Below, one piece after another: positions 24,071 through 32,369 of a stretch of 33,858 nt of DNA. The DNA is taken from assembly GCA_030586765.1 (NCBI GenBank), contig JAUQZZ010000002.1, forward strand, positions 1 through 33,858, written 5' to 3'. Numbering within the stretch: position 1 is the stretch's first letter; the number at the start of each line of letters is the position of its first letter. Origin of the DNA: Candidatus Brocadiales bacterium. Its GTDB lineage: Bacteria; Planctomycetota; Brocadiia; Brocadiales; Bathyanammoxibiaceae. The position numbers and the translations under genes were made by a program. The notes under the pieces are model-generated. The model saw only the letters and a program-made list of their open reading frames with translations, was not told the origin of the DNA and ran no database searches.

Positions 24071-25378
24071 GTGAGACTCCTTGCCCTTATATTTCTCTCC
24101 CTTTACATATCCCTTCCCTCCTATGCAGAAGTAACAATCATCTTTAGTGGTGAAGAATCCGGCTATCTGGAGCCCTGCGGCTGCACAAAGGAACCCCTGG
24201 GGGGAATCGCCAAGAGACACAGCCTCCTTTCTCTCCAAGGGGGTCCGAATAAACTCCTGCCCATAAGTCTGGGAGACCTGGTAGGTCATGTAACAAGACA
24301 AAACGAAATAAAGATGGAGACCATGGTGGAATCCCTAAGGCAGATGGACTACATCCTCCACAACATAGGCGAGAAGGATATACACATAGGGCCAGAGGTC
24401 CTAAGCTATATCTTTTACTCTAGCCCTTTAGAACTGCTCTCTTCCAATGTGCTAATTTCCTCCTCCTACGGCCTAAAGGTCAGTCCTTTTGTAATCAAAG
24501 AGATAGAAGAGGGAGGTACTAAGGTAAAGATTGGCTTTTTAGGTATCTTGTCCCCTCACCTCCTTGAAGATAATCACAAGGATATAGAAATAATCCCACC
24601 CTCTGAAGCCCTCCGCCCTCTGGTGAACCAGCTAAAGGACCGAGTAGACCTCCTCATACTTCTCTCCCACGCCCCCTTTGAGGAGTCTTTAAATTTGTCC
24701 AGTATATTTCCTGAGTTCCAGCTGATTGTATCTGGACACGATGTTGACCACCCCATTGTAAGACGCTCGGGTAATACCACAGTTGTCACCTGTGGTACCA
24801 AGGGAAAACACATAGGGCTCTACCAGCCCCTCCATAAGCCCGGAGGGTTGGAGATATTCACCCTTGATGACCGTTACCACGAGTCCCAGGAGATGCTCAG
24901 CCTTCTCCAGTCCTATCAGCAGCGGCTTAGGGATGAGGACCTATTAAGTAAGGTAGAAAGGCAAGCTCCTCCAGGAGATGCCGCCTATGCAGGTAATATC
25001 ATCTGCGGCACCTGCCACCAGGCGGCCTTCCTCCACTGGAAGACCACGGGGCATGCAACTGCCTATGAGACCCTTGTCAGGGTGGAACACCAGTACGACC
25101 CCGAGTGTATCTCCTGTCATGTTACAGGGCTATATTACACTACAGGCTTTGAGTCTATAGAAAATACACCTCTGCTCAAGGGGGTTGGCTGCGAGGCCTG
25201 CCATGGCCCAGGAAGTCTTCATAAGGAACAAGCGATTAAGGGCCTTAAAGCCGAAGGCTATGGCAAGAGTACTGCCGGCACGTGTCAAACCTGCCACGAC
25301 CTAGAGCATGGCCCTGACTTCCATTTTGAAGGCTTTTGGCAGAAGATAATACACCCGAAGGAAGAGGTTAAGGGGTAG
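24071..25378 (+). CDS. UshA-like metallophosphatase domain fused to a tetraheme cytochrome
   Basis: This is a 435-residue secreted protein starting with a GTG and a signal peptide (1-19). Residues about 20-285 resemble the catalytic domain of UshA/5'-nucleotidases, with GDLVGH (Asp69), GEKDI (100-104, where nucleotidases have GNHE), a Ser-His pair (His200) and GHDVDH (222-227). The first metal motif (DxH) is absent; the position has GYLEPCGC (EPCGC at 34-38). Residues 290-435 carry four heme-binding CxxCH motifs at Cys312, 346, 374 and 405, resembling the cytochrome c554 family. Likely a periplasmic multiheme protein; whether the first domain is enzymatic is doubtful. It needs the ResB/CcsA system. 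It follows DUF1573 by one base. Confidence 0.85.
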   Translation: MRLLALIFLSLYISLPSYAEVTIIFSGEESGYLEPCGCTKEPLGGIAKRHSLLSLQGGPNKLLPISLGDLVGHVTRQNEIKMETMVESLRQMDYILHNIGEKDIHIGPEVLSYIFYSSPLELLSSNVLISSSYGLKVSPFVIKEIEEGGTKVKIGFLGILSPHLLEDNHKDIEIIPPSEALRPLVNQLKDRVDLLILLSHAPFEESLNLSSIFPEFQLIVSGHDVDHPIVRRSGNTTVVTCGTKGKHIGLYQPLHKPGGLEIFTLDDRYHESQEMLSLLQSYQQRLRDEDLLSKVERQAPPGDAAYAGNIICGTCHQAAFLHWKTTGHATAYETLVRVEHQYDPECISCHVTGLYYTTGFESIENTPLLKGVGCEACHGPGSLHKEQAIKGLKAEGYGKSTAGTCQTCHDLEHGPDFHFEGFWQKIIHPKEEVKG

Positions 25379-25393
25379 CTCCCTCCTTTGCAC

Positions 25394-25422
25394 TTGATTT
25401 TAGAGGCTAGGGTCTTTAGAAT
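25394..25422 (+). promoter_or_regulatory. Putative promoter for the alpha-glucan operon
   Basis: TTGATT (25394-25399), a 17-base spacer and TAGAAT (25417-25422, 5 of 6) lie 54 bases upstream of the first GH57 gene. Confidence 0.5.
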
Positions 25423-25476
25423 CTATTTTGATGGAGCGTTTACCTATACAAATAAGTTCTTAATTCTAGGAAACTT

Positions 25477-27633
25477 ATGATATATCTAGCCTTCTTCTGG
25501 CACTTTCACCAACCCTTTTACAAGGATTCTGCCACAGGGGAGTATCTCCTGCCCTGGGTAAGACTCCACGGCATAAAGGACTATACAGGCATGGCCCTGA
25601 TCCTCAAGGACTACCCTGAGATAAGGCAGACCTTTAACTTCGTCCCCTGTATGCTTGAGCAGCTAGAGGAATACTCGAAAGGTATAGCTCGCGATAAGTT
25701 CTTGAAACTCAGTGAGTTATCTCAAAGTGAGCTCTTAGAGAAGGATGTACATTTTATTCTAGACAACTTCTTTTCTGCCCACTGGGAGAATATGATAGAG
25801 GTACACCCCAGATACCGTGAACTCCTACGCAAACGGGCCTTCGGAAAGAAGAGCGTAGATAGGGCTACACGAGATTTCGGGGAAAGGGATATCAGGGACC
25901 TCCAGGTGTGGGCAAACCTTTCGTGGTTCCATCCCCTAGTAATCCAGTCTGACCAAGAGCTCAAGGCCCTTATACAGAAGGGCAAAGACTTCACTGAAGC
26001 GGAAAAACAATTAGTGCTTGCTAAAGAGATTCAGGTGATTAGGGATATACTGCCTCTGTACAAAAAACTGGAGGACTCAGGACAAATAGAGACCACCACC
26101 AGCCCTTTCTATCACCCCATCCTGCCCCTCCTCTGTGACCCCTTAACGGCACGTCAGGCCCTTCCCAAGATACCTCTACCCGAGACAAGACTAGAGGCAG
26201 AAGAGGACGCAAGGCTACAAGTAGAGAGGGCTGTGTCGGCCCACGAGATGTACTTTGGCCGTAGACCCAGGGGACTCTGGCCCTCGGAAGGTGCCGTGAG
26301 CCACCACATCATACCCATACTATCTCGAGCGGGGATAAAGTGGACCGCCTCAGATGAGGAGATACTTGCCAGGAGCCTGCATATCCAGTTCTCTAGAGAC
26401 GACCAGGGCAAACTCAACCTGCCCCGTGTGTTGTACAAACCCTATAAGCTGGAGTCTGGAGATTCTCAAGTGAACATTATCTTCCGCGACCATAGTCTAT
26501 CGGACCTAATTGGCTTCCAGTACCAGAGGTATAATGTCTCTTTAGCAGTAGAAGACTTTATAAAGAGGATTAAGTCTCTGAAGGACACACCTCAGCCTCT
26601 CCTGGTAAGTGTAATCTTAGATGGGGAAAACGCCTGGGAGTACTACCCCAATAACGGACTAGACTTTCTGCGGAAACTGTATAGTAGACTGCAAGAGGAA
26701 AAAGGAATTAAGACAGTAAGAGTAAGTGACTATATGGAGATGCATCCTCCACAGGATACCATCAAAGAACTCTATGCAGGTTCCTGGATAGGACACAATC
26801 TTGCTACCTGGGTAGGGCATGAAGAGAAGAACAAGGCCTGGAACTACCTGGCCCATGCCAGAGACTACCTTAAAAAGGCAGGACCTCGGGACACAAACCA
26901 TCTGGATTTGGCCTGGGAACAACTCTATATAGCGGAAGGGAGTGATTGGTTCTGGTGGTATGGTGATGACCATTCCTCCGCCTATGATGAGACCTTTGAT
27001 AGACTCTTCCGAACGCATCTTAAAAACCTCTATAAATTCATGTCTGCGGTGTATCCCAGGGTACTAGACGTGCCCATCCTAAGACCCAGAAGGAAGAGGC
27101 CCTACAGCCTACCCAAGGGCTTCCTCCAGATAAAACTGGATGGTAAGGTGAGCAGTTTTCTAGAATGGATTTCCGCTGGGCGCTTTGTAGCCAAGGACAC
27201 CCCAGTGATGCACAGGGCCTCGGGAAGGGTTGTAACAGAGGCTTACTTTGGTTTTGATGAGGAAAATTTCTACCTGCGGCTAGATTTTGAAGAAGGCGAG
27301 ATAGAGCGTATAGGCACCCATGATAAGGTCCTTGTGACCTTCTTACATCCCCATGAGGCCAGGCTATGCATTACTGGGCCCTTAAGGCCCACCATGGACC
27401 TAGAAGTGCTAAGGGGGCCGAGTCCCAGGATAATCCCAGGGCTAGTAGCCACAGGGGAGATACTGGAACTAAGATGCCCCTTCTCAGAAATCGGTCTTGC
27501 ACCAACACATGAAGTGGAATTCCTGGTAGAGATAGAAAAAGACGGACAGGTAAGCGAAAGAATCCCAGAGCACTACGCCTTTGCCTTTACCACGCCTACA
27601 AAGGACTTCGAAAGGATACTTTGGCAGGTCTAA
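25477..27633 (+). CDS. GH57 family glycoside hydrolase (alpha-amylase/COG1449-like)
   Basis: This is a 718-residue GH57 enzyme acting on alpha-glucans. The N-terminal HFHQP motif (9-13), the LWPSEGAVS motif with the expected nucleophile Glu271, and DGENAWEYY with the expected acid/base Asp382 are all in place. The C-terminal 170 residues form a beta-rich domain. Homologues are annotated as alpha-amylase, alpha-mannosidase or glucanotransferase, and the product specificity cannot be read from sequence. There is no signal peptide, so it is cytoplasmic, fitting internal glucan turnover. The ATG at 25477 has AGGAA about 5 bases upstream. It is the first gene of the operon with galT, glgA and a second GH57. 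Confidence 0.88.
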   Translation: MIYLAFFWHFHQPFYKDSATGEYLLPWVRLHGIKDYTGMALILKDYPEIRQTFNFVPCMLEQLEEYSKGIARDKFLKLSELSQSELLEKDVHFILDNFFSAHWENMIEVHPRYRELLRKRAFGKKSVDRATRDFGERDIRDLQVWANLSWFHPLVIQSDQELKALIQKGKDFTEAEKQLVLAKEIQVIRDILPLYKKLEDSGQIETTTSPFYHPILPLLCDPLTARQALPKIPLPETRLEAEEDARLQVERAVSAHEMYFGRRPRGLWPSEGAVSHHIIPILSRAGIKWTASDEEILARSLHIQFSRDDQGKLNLPRVLYKPYKLESGDSQVNIIFRDHSLSDLIGFQYQRYNVSLAVEDFIKRIKSLKDTPQPLLVSVILDGENAWEYYPNNGLDFLRKLYSRLQEEKGIKTVRVSDYMEMHPPQDTIKELYAGSWIGHNLATWVGHEEKNKAWNYLAHARDYLKKAGPRDTNHLDLAWEQLYIAEGSDWFWWYGDDHSSAYDETFDRLFRTHLKNLYKFMSAVYPRVLDVPILRPRRKRPYSLPKGFLQIKLDGKVSSFLEWISAGRFVAKDTPVMHRASGRVVTEAYFGFDEENFYLRLDFEEGEIERIGTHDKVLVTFLHPHEARLCITGPLRPTMDLEVLRGPSPRIIPGLVATGEILELRCPFSEIGLAPTHEVEFLVEIEKDGQVSERIPEHYAFAFTTPTKDFERILWQV

Positions 27634-27645
27634 CAAGGAGCCCAC

Positions 27646-28656
27646 ATGCCAGAACTAAGAAAAGAGCCTGTATCAGGACGATGGGTAATTATAGCCACAG
27701 AGAGGGCACTAAGGCCCTCCGATTTTATCGCTGTGCCTCCCCCTACCATCAAGGGCAACTTTTGCCCCTTCTGCGAAGGTAACGAGGATAAGACCCCTCC
27801 AGAGATTATGGCCTACAGAGAAAGGGATACCAGACCAAACACCAGGGGTTGGAGGGTACGGGTAGTACCTAACAAATTTCCTGCCCTGGTAATAGAGGGA
27901 GGCCTAAATAAACGGGGAGACGGAATATACGATATCATGAATGGGATAGGTGCCCACGAGGTGATCATCGAGTGCCCACAACACAAGATATCCCTAACAT
28001 CCCTGCCACCTGCCCACGTCCAGGAGATAATATGGACCTATAGGGACAGGTTGGTAGACCTCAAGAAAGACAAGAGACTCATCTATGGAATGCTCTTTAA
28101 GAACGTGGGTGCAGTAGCTGGGGCCAGCCTTGAGCACACCCACACCCAGCTCATAGTTACCCCTATCGTTCCTCTGGTGGTTGCTTCTGAGATGGAGGGC
28201 TCTATGGCCTTCTACAAATACAGGGGAAGATGCCTCTTTTGTGACATGATAAATCAGGAGTTATCTAATGGGAGCCGAATGGTACTGGAAGGGGAGCACT
28301 TTGTAACCTTTGCACCCTATGCAGCTAGGTTCCCATTCGAGCTCTGGATACTCCCCAAAAACCACTCCTCCCACTTTGAAAATATACAAAGGTCCGAGGT
28401 GGAGGAGCTAGCAGAAACCCTGAGGGCCGCCCTCTGTAAGCTGGAGGGGGCTCTGGAACAACCCCCCTACAATTTTATCATCCATACCAGCCCCTTCGAC
28501 CAGCCAGAGTTGGCCCATTACCACTGGCATATAGAAATCATCCCAAGGCTTACCCGGGTAGCAGGCTTTGAGTGGGGGACCGGCTTCTATATAAACCCCG
28601 TTCCTCCAGAGAATGCCGCAGAATACCTTAAAAAAGTAGAAGTACCGCCATGCTAG
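27646..28656 (+). CDS. galT: GalT-like nucleotidylyltransferase
   Basis: This is a 336-residue protein of the GalT (galactose-1-phosphate uridylyltransferase) family within the HIT superfamily. CPFC (Cys40 and Cys43) would bind zinc, and LEHTHTQ (His164, His166, Gln168) is the active-site H-x-H-x-Q, His166 being the likely uridylylated/adenylylated residue. A second cysteine pair lies at GRCLFC. The ATG has AAGGAG about 7 bases upstream. Wedged between a GH57 and glycogen synthase, with no galactokinase or epimerase, it may work on ADP-glucose or glucose-1-phosphate instead of galactose; plant relatives have ADP-glucose phosphorylase activity. Gene symbol reflects family only. Confidence 0.85.
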   Translation: MPELRKEPVSGRWVIIATERALRPSDFIAVPPPTIKGNFCPFCEGNEDKTPPEIMAYRERDTRPNTRGWRVRVVPNKFPALVIEGGLNKRGDGIYDIMNGIGAHEVIIECPQHKISLTSLPPAHVQEIIWTYRDRLVDLKKDKRLIYGMLFKNVGAVAGASLEHTHTQLIVTPIVPLVVASEMEGSMAFYKYRGRCLFCDMINQELSNGSRMVLEGEHFVTFAPYAARFPFELWILPKNHSSHFENIQRSEVEELAETLRAALCKLEGALEQPPYNFIIHTSPFDQPELAHYHWHIEIIPRLTRVAGFEWGTGFYINPVPPENAAEYLKKVEVPPC

Positions 28657-28670
28657 AAAGGAGATAAGAA

Positions 28671-30116
28671 ATGGATATAACCTATGTTTCTTCGGAGGTT
28701 GTGCCCTTTGCCAGAACAGGCGGGTTGAGCGATGTGGCTGGGGCCCTGCCAAAGAGTCTACAGGAACTAGGCCATAAGGTCTACCTCTTCATGCCCCTTT
28801 ATAAGAAGATAAAACAAGGCCCCTTCAAGCTCTCTCCTACCAAAGGGAGTCTCTCTATACCCATGGGCAATAAGACCAGCACTGGGCTGGTATATAGCGC
28901 CCCCCTGCCCGGCACCCGCATATCCACATATTTTATAGAAAATACGACCTACTACGATAGAGAGGGTCTATACCAGGACCCAGCCACGGGAAAGGACTAT
29001 AAAGACAATTGCGAGAGATTCTCCTTCTTTTCTAAGGCTGTACTGGAAACCCTGCAGGTTTTAGGAATTAAACCAGATATAATTCACTGTAATGACTGGC
29101 AGTCTGCTCTGGTGCCTACTTACCTCAAGACCCTCTATAAGGATAATAATTCCTTTCGCGGGACCGCTAGCCTCTTTACCATCCATAATCTCTCCTACCA
29201 GGGGCTCTTCCCTAAGGAGGACATGCCCCTGACAGGACTGGATTGGAGTTACTTCAACTGGAAGCAGCTAGAATTTTACGGGAAAATCAATCTCCTCAAG
29301 GCAGGAATAGTCTTCTCGGATATAATCACCACTGTCAGTAGAAAGTACGCAGAGGAGATACAGACAGCGGAGTTCGGCGTAGGACTGGAAGGGGTACTGC
29401 GGGAGAGAACCGTAGACCTTTATGGAGTACTCAATGGGGCCGATTACTCCGTATGGAACCCCGAAAAGGATAAACTCATCCCTGCTAACTACAGCCTGAA
29501 GAACCTTAAAGGCAAAAAAGCCTGCAAGCAACATCTTCAGAGGAAGTTAAAGCTGCCTCAAAGCGACGCTCCTATAATAGGAATGATAGGAAGGGTTGCC
29601 TCCCAAAAGGGGTTAGATTTAGTAATGGAATGTTGGGACGAGTTAATGAAAGAGGATATAGAGTTTGTCCTCCTGGGCACAGGCGAGCCAAATATTGAAC
29701 AGGCCCTAAAGTCCGCGGCCGCTAGGTATCCTGGCAAGGCCTCTATCAACATAGGCTTCGATAACCAACTCTCCCACGAGATAGAGGCAGGGGCAGACAT
29801 GTTTCTCATGCCCTCCAAATTCGAGCCCTGTGGGTTAAACCAACTATACAGTCTAAAATACGGAACTGTGCCCATAGTGCGCAGTACCGGAGGTCTTGCC
29901 GATACTATAGACGCCTCGGTGGGCTTCTCCTTCCAGTCCTATTCATCCAAGGAGATGCTGGAAACCATAAAGAAGGCCTTAAAACTCTACCGTGACCAGT
30001 CAAAGTGGTTAGAACTCATGAAAATGGGGATGCTTCAGGACTGGTCCTGGGAAAAGAGCGCAAGGGAGTATCTCACTCTATATCAAAAGGCCCTTGCCAA
30101 GGTAAAGGGGGCATGA
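28671..30116 (+). CDS. glgA: Glycogen/starch synthase (GT5)
   Basis: GlgA extends alpha-1,4-glucan chains from ADP-glucose (or UDP-glucose). The 481-residue protein has family length with two Rossmann-like domains. The N-terminal nucleotide-sugar motif reads RTGGLSDV (15-22), with Arg15 where the E. coli enzyme has Lys15. The C-terminal part has IIGMIGRVASQKGLDL and the conserved PSKFEPCGLNQLYSLKYG block. The ATG has AAGGAGAT about 6 bases upstream. The gene ends with an ATGA overlap into the second GH57 gene. No glgC is present in the window, so the source of the sugar nucleotide is not visible here. Confidence 0.94.
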   Translation: MDITYVSSEVVPFARTGGLSDVAGALPKSLQELGHKVYLFMPLYKKIKQGPFKLSPTKGSLSIPMGNKTSTGLVYSAPLPGTRISTYFIENTTYYDREGLYQDPATGKDYKDNCERFSFFSKAVLETLQVLGIKPDIIHCNDWQSALVPTYLKTLYKDNNSFRGTASLFTIHNLSYQGLFPKEDMPLTGLDWSYFNWKQLEFYGKINLLKAGIVFSDIITTVSRKYAEEIQTAEFGVGLEGVLRERTVDLYGVLNGADYSVWNPEKDKLIPANYSLKNLKGKKACKQHLQRKLKLPQSDAPIIGMIGRVASQKGLDLVMECWDELMKEDIEFVLLGTGEPNIEQALKSAAARYPGKASINIGFDNQLSHEIEAGADMFLMPSKFEPCGLNQLYSLKYGTVPIVRSTGGLADTIDASVGFSFQSYSSKEMLETIKKALKLYRDQSKWLELMKMGMLQDWSWEKSAREYLTLYQKALAKVKGA

Positions 30117-32236
30117 ATCAGGTATATTTAATCCTAGCGCTACATAATCATCAACCCGTAGGCAATTTTAACCATGTCTTCGAAGAGGCCTGCTCCAGGG
30201 CATACCAGCCCTTCCTGGAGACACTGGAAAAATACCCAAGGATAAGGATAGTAGTACATTATTCGGGAAGCCTGCTGGAGTGGCTCTACACCCATAAGCC
30301 CAACCTCTTTGAAAAGCTAAGGTCCTTGGTCAAGAGGGGTCAGGTAGAGGTCCTGGGGGGAGGTTTCTACGAACCCATTATGGTCATGCTCCCTGAGAGG
30401 GATAGGCTAAGACAGATACACACCTACAGCCATTGGCTTAAGGACCACCTGGGAGTGGATGTTCGGGGCATATGGCTCGCCGAGAGGGTATGGGAACAAT
30501 CCCTGGTAAGGTCCCTGAGGAACGCAGGCATAGAGTACACAGTGGTAGATGACTCCCACTTTAAACATGCTGGACTAGAGGAAGAGGAACTGGATGGATA
30601 TTTCCTTACAGAGGACGAGGGTGAGATACTGAAGATCTTTCCAGCCTCTGAACACCTTCGATACTGTATACCCTTTGAAAACCCTGAAAAGACCCTGAAC
30701 CATCTCCGCCAATTGGGACAGAGGAGAGAAAACGCCCTGGTGGTGTACGCCGATGACGGAGAGAAGTTCGGCGGATGGCCAAAGACCTTTAAGCATGTCT
30801 ATGAAGATGGGTGGCTGGAGAACTTCTTCAGCACACTTCAGGCCCAGGGGGACTGGCTAAAGCTCATTACCTTTAGCGAAGCTGTTGAACGCTTCAGCCC
30901 CAGAGGTAAGATATATCTCCCTGACGCCTCCTACAGGGAGATGATGGAATGGGCCCTGCCAGTAAAGGGAATCTTCCAATACGAAGAGGTCTCCCACGCC
31001 CTGGGAGGCCAACCCTGGGCTCATCTCGCCAGGAGGTTTATCAAGGGAGGATGCTGGAGGAACTTCAGGGTAAAATACCCAGAAGCCTATCAGATGTATG
31101 CAAGGATGCTTGAGGTCAGTAAGAAGATCGCCTCCCTGGACAGGAGCTCAGAGATATTCCTCCCTGCGGAAAAAGAGCTCCACAAGGCCCAATGTAACGA
31201 TGCCTACTGGCATGGGATCTTTGGTGGACTCTATCTTCCTCACCTTCGCACCGCCATCTTCAGACACCTCCTAACAGCGGAGACCCTGGCGGATAGCCAC
31301 CCAAAGACCTCCCTAGAGACCCTTGACTATGACCTGGACACCAAAAAGGAGGTGAAAATCTCTAACCCAATGATAAATGCGTACTTCAAACCCGAAAGGG
31401 GAGGTCACCTCTACGAATTAGACTACAAGCCCAGGGCGGTCAACCTCTTGAACACCCTCAGCCGCAGGGAAGAGGCCTATCACAGAAAGGTCCTTTCCCA
31501 AAAAGAGACAGGGGAAGGGGCGGGCATCAAGAGTATCCATGAACTGGCCCCAAGGATAGAAGAAGGCTTAAAGGAGATACTTTTCTACGACACCTACCAG
31601 AGGGAGAGTCTGATAGACCACTTCTTCCAGCGCAGTGCCAGTCTGAAGGATTTCGCTAACGGACAGATACTGCAGTTAGGCGATTTCCTTACCGCCCCTT
31701 ACCAGCCACGGGCAGAGGAGAGGGCGGATAGAATTATCCTGGGGATGGAACGTTCTGGCAGCCTCTTACAAGGACAGGAAGGCCTTCCCTTGAAGGTGAA
31801 GAAAAGGGTAGAAGTGGACCATCTCAACCCCGTAATTCTTATCGCCTATTCCATTGAAAATTTATCTAGAAGGACTCTAGAAAGCTCTTTTGGTGTAGAG
31901 TTTAATTTCTCTATGTCCTCCGGAGATGCCCCAGGACGATATTATCTCTTAAAGGACGAGACCCCTGCGGGGCACCTGGCCTTAGAAGCAACCTTTACTT
32001 CTCAGAAAAAGATATCGCTGGTGGATGAAGGGCTTGGGTTAAGGGTGTCTCTGGAGTGGAATCCTCCCTGTGATGTATGGGTCCTACCCATACATACCGT
32101 CTCCCAGTCTGAATCAGGCTTTGAAAAGGTATATCAAGGTTCTACCCTACTCTTAAAATGGAATATAACCCTGGAGCCTGCAAGCACCTGGGGGACAGAG
32201 ATAAGAAAAGAAATAAAGGAGGTTAAGCCCCTCTAA
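30113..32236 (+). CDS. GH57 4-alpha-glucanotransferase-like enzyme
   Basis: This is a 707-residue GH57 enzyme, counting from the ATG at 30113 that overlaps the glgA stop (ATGA). The longer frame upstream is a shadow of glgA. Motifs: HNHQP (11-15), WLAERVWE with Glu124, and VVYADDGEKFG with Asp214. As I recall, the Thermococcus litoralis 4-alpha-glucanotransferase has nucleophile Glu123 and acid/base Asp214, so positions agree almost exactly. The C-terminal part (about 290-707) corresponds to the DUF1925/DUF1926 beta domains of that family. It likely rearranges or debranches alpha-glucan chains in the cytoplasm. It is the last gene of the operon; 133 bases follow to the next gene. Confidence 0.9.
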   Translation: MNQVYLILALHNHQPVGNFNHVFEEACSRAYQPFLETLEKYPRIRIVVHYSGSLLEWLYTHKPNLFEKLRSLVKRGQVEVLGGGFYEPIMVMLPERDRLRQIHTYSHWLKDHLGVDVRGIWLAERVWEQSLVRSLRNAGIEYTVVDDSHFKHAGLEEEELDGYFLTEDEGEILKIFPASEHLRYCIPFENPEKTLNHLRQLGQRRENALVVYADDGEKFGGWPKTFKHVYEDGWLENFFSTLQAQGDWLKLITFSEAVERFSPRGKIYLPDASYREMMEWALPVKGIFQYEEVSHALGGQPWAHLARRFIKGGCWRNFRVKYPEAYQMYARMLEVSKKIASLDRSSEIFLPAEKELHKAQCNDAYWHGIFGGLYLPHLRTAIFRHLLTAETLADSHPKTSLETLDYDLDTKKEVKISNPMINAYFKPERGGHLYELDYKPRAVNLLNTLSRREEAYHRKVLSQKETGEGAGIKSIHELAPRIEEGLKEILFYDTYQRESLIDHFFQRSASLKDFANGQILQLGDFLTAPYQPRAEERADRIILGMERSGSLLQGQEGLPLKVKKRVEVDHLNPVILIAYSIENLSRRTLESSFGVEFNFSMSSGDAPGRYYLLKDETPAGHLALEATFTSQKKISLVDEGLGLRVSLEWNPPCDVWVLPIHTVSQSESGFEKVYQGSTLLLKWNITLEPASTWGTEIRKEIKEVKPL

Positions 32237-32369
32237 GAGGTCAAAAACATCCCCAGAAAAATGGATGAATCAGAAAGAGATATAAGGTAAAATAATAAAG
32301 TAGCGAAGGCAAAGTCCTGGCATTAAGGATATACATAAAGGCGGTCCTTGGTAACCGAGGTCTGGAAAT
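32237..32369. other. Intergenic gap before the sensor gene
   Basis: It has no gene. Near its end is a 6-bp hairpin with a TAA loop, CCTTGG / CCGAGG (about 32347-32361 region), 10-20 bases before the sensor start. AAGGA (near 32324) can pair either with an upstream TCCT or a downstream TCCTT, so alternative folds are possible. No T-tract terminator after the GH57 gene was seen. Confidence 0.3.

Noticed and set aside
30005-30112. N-terminal 36-residue extension of the second GH57 enzyme
   Set aside because: It is glgA read in another frame; the HNHQP motif and catalytic residue numbering fit the ATG at 30113.
32305-32368. A c-di-GMP or other known riboswitch before the sensor gene
   Set aside because: A GCAAAG-like stretch and small hairpins are present, but the conserved arrangement of known riboswitch classes is not matched.
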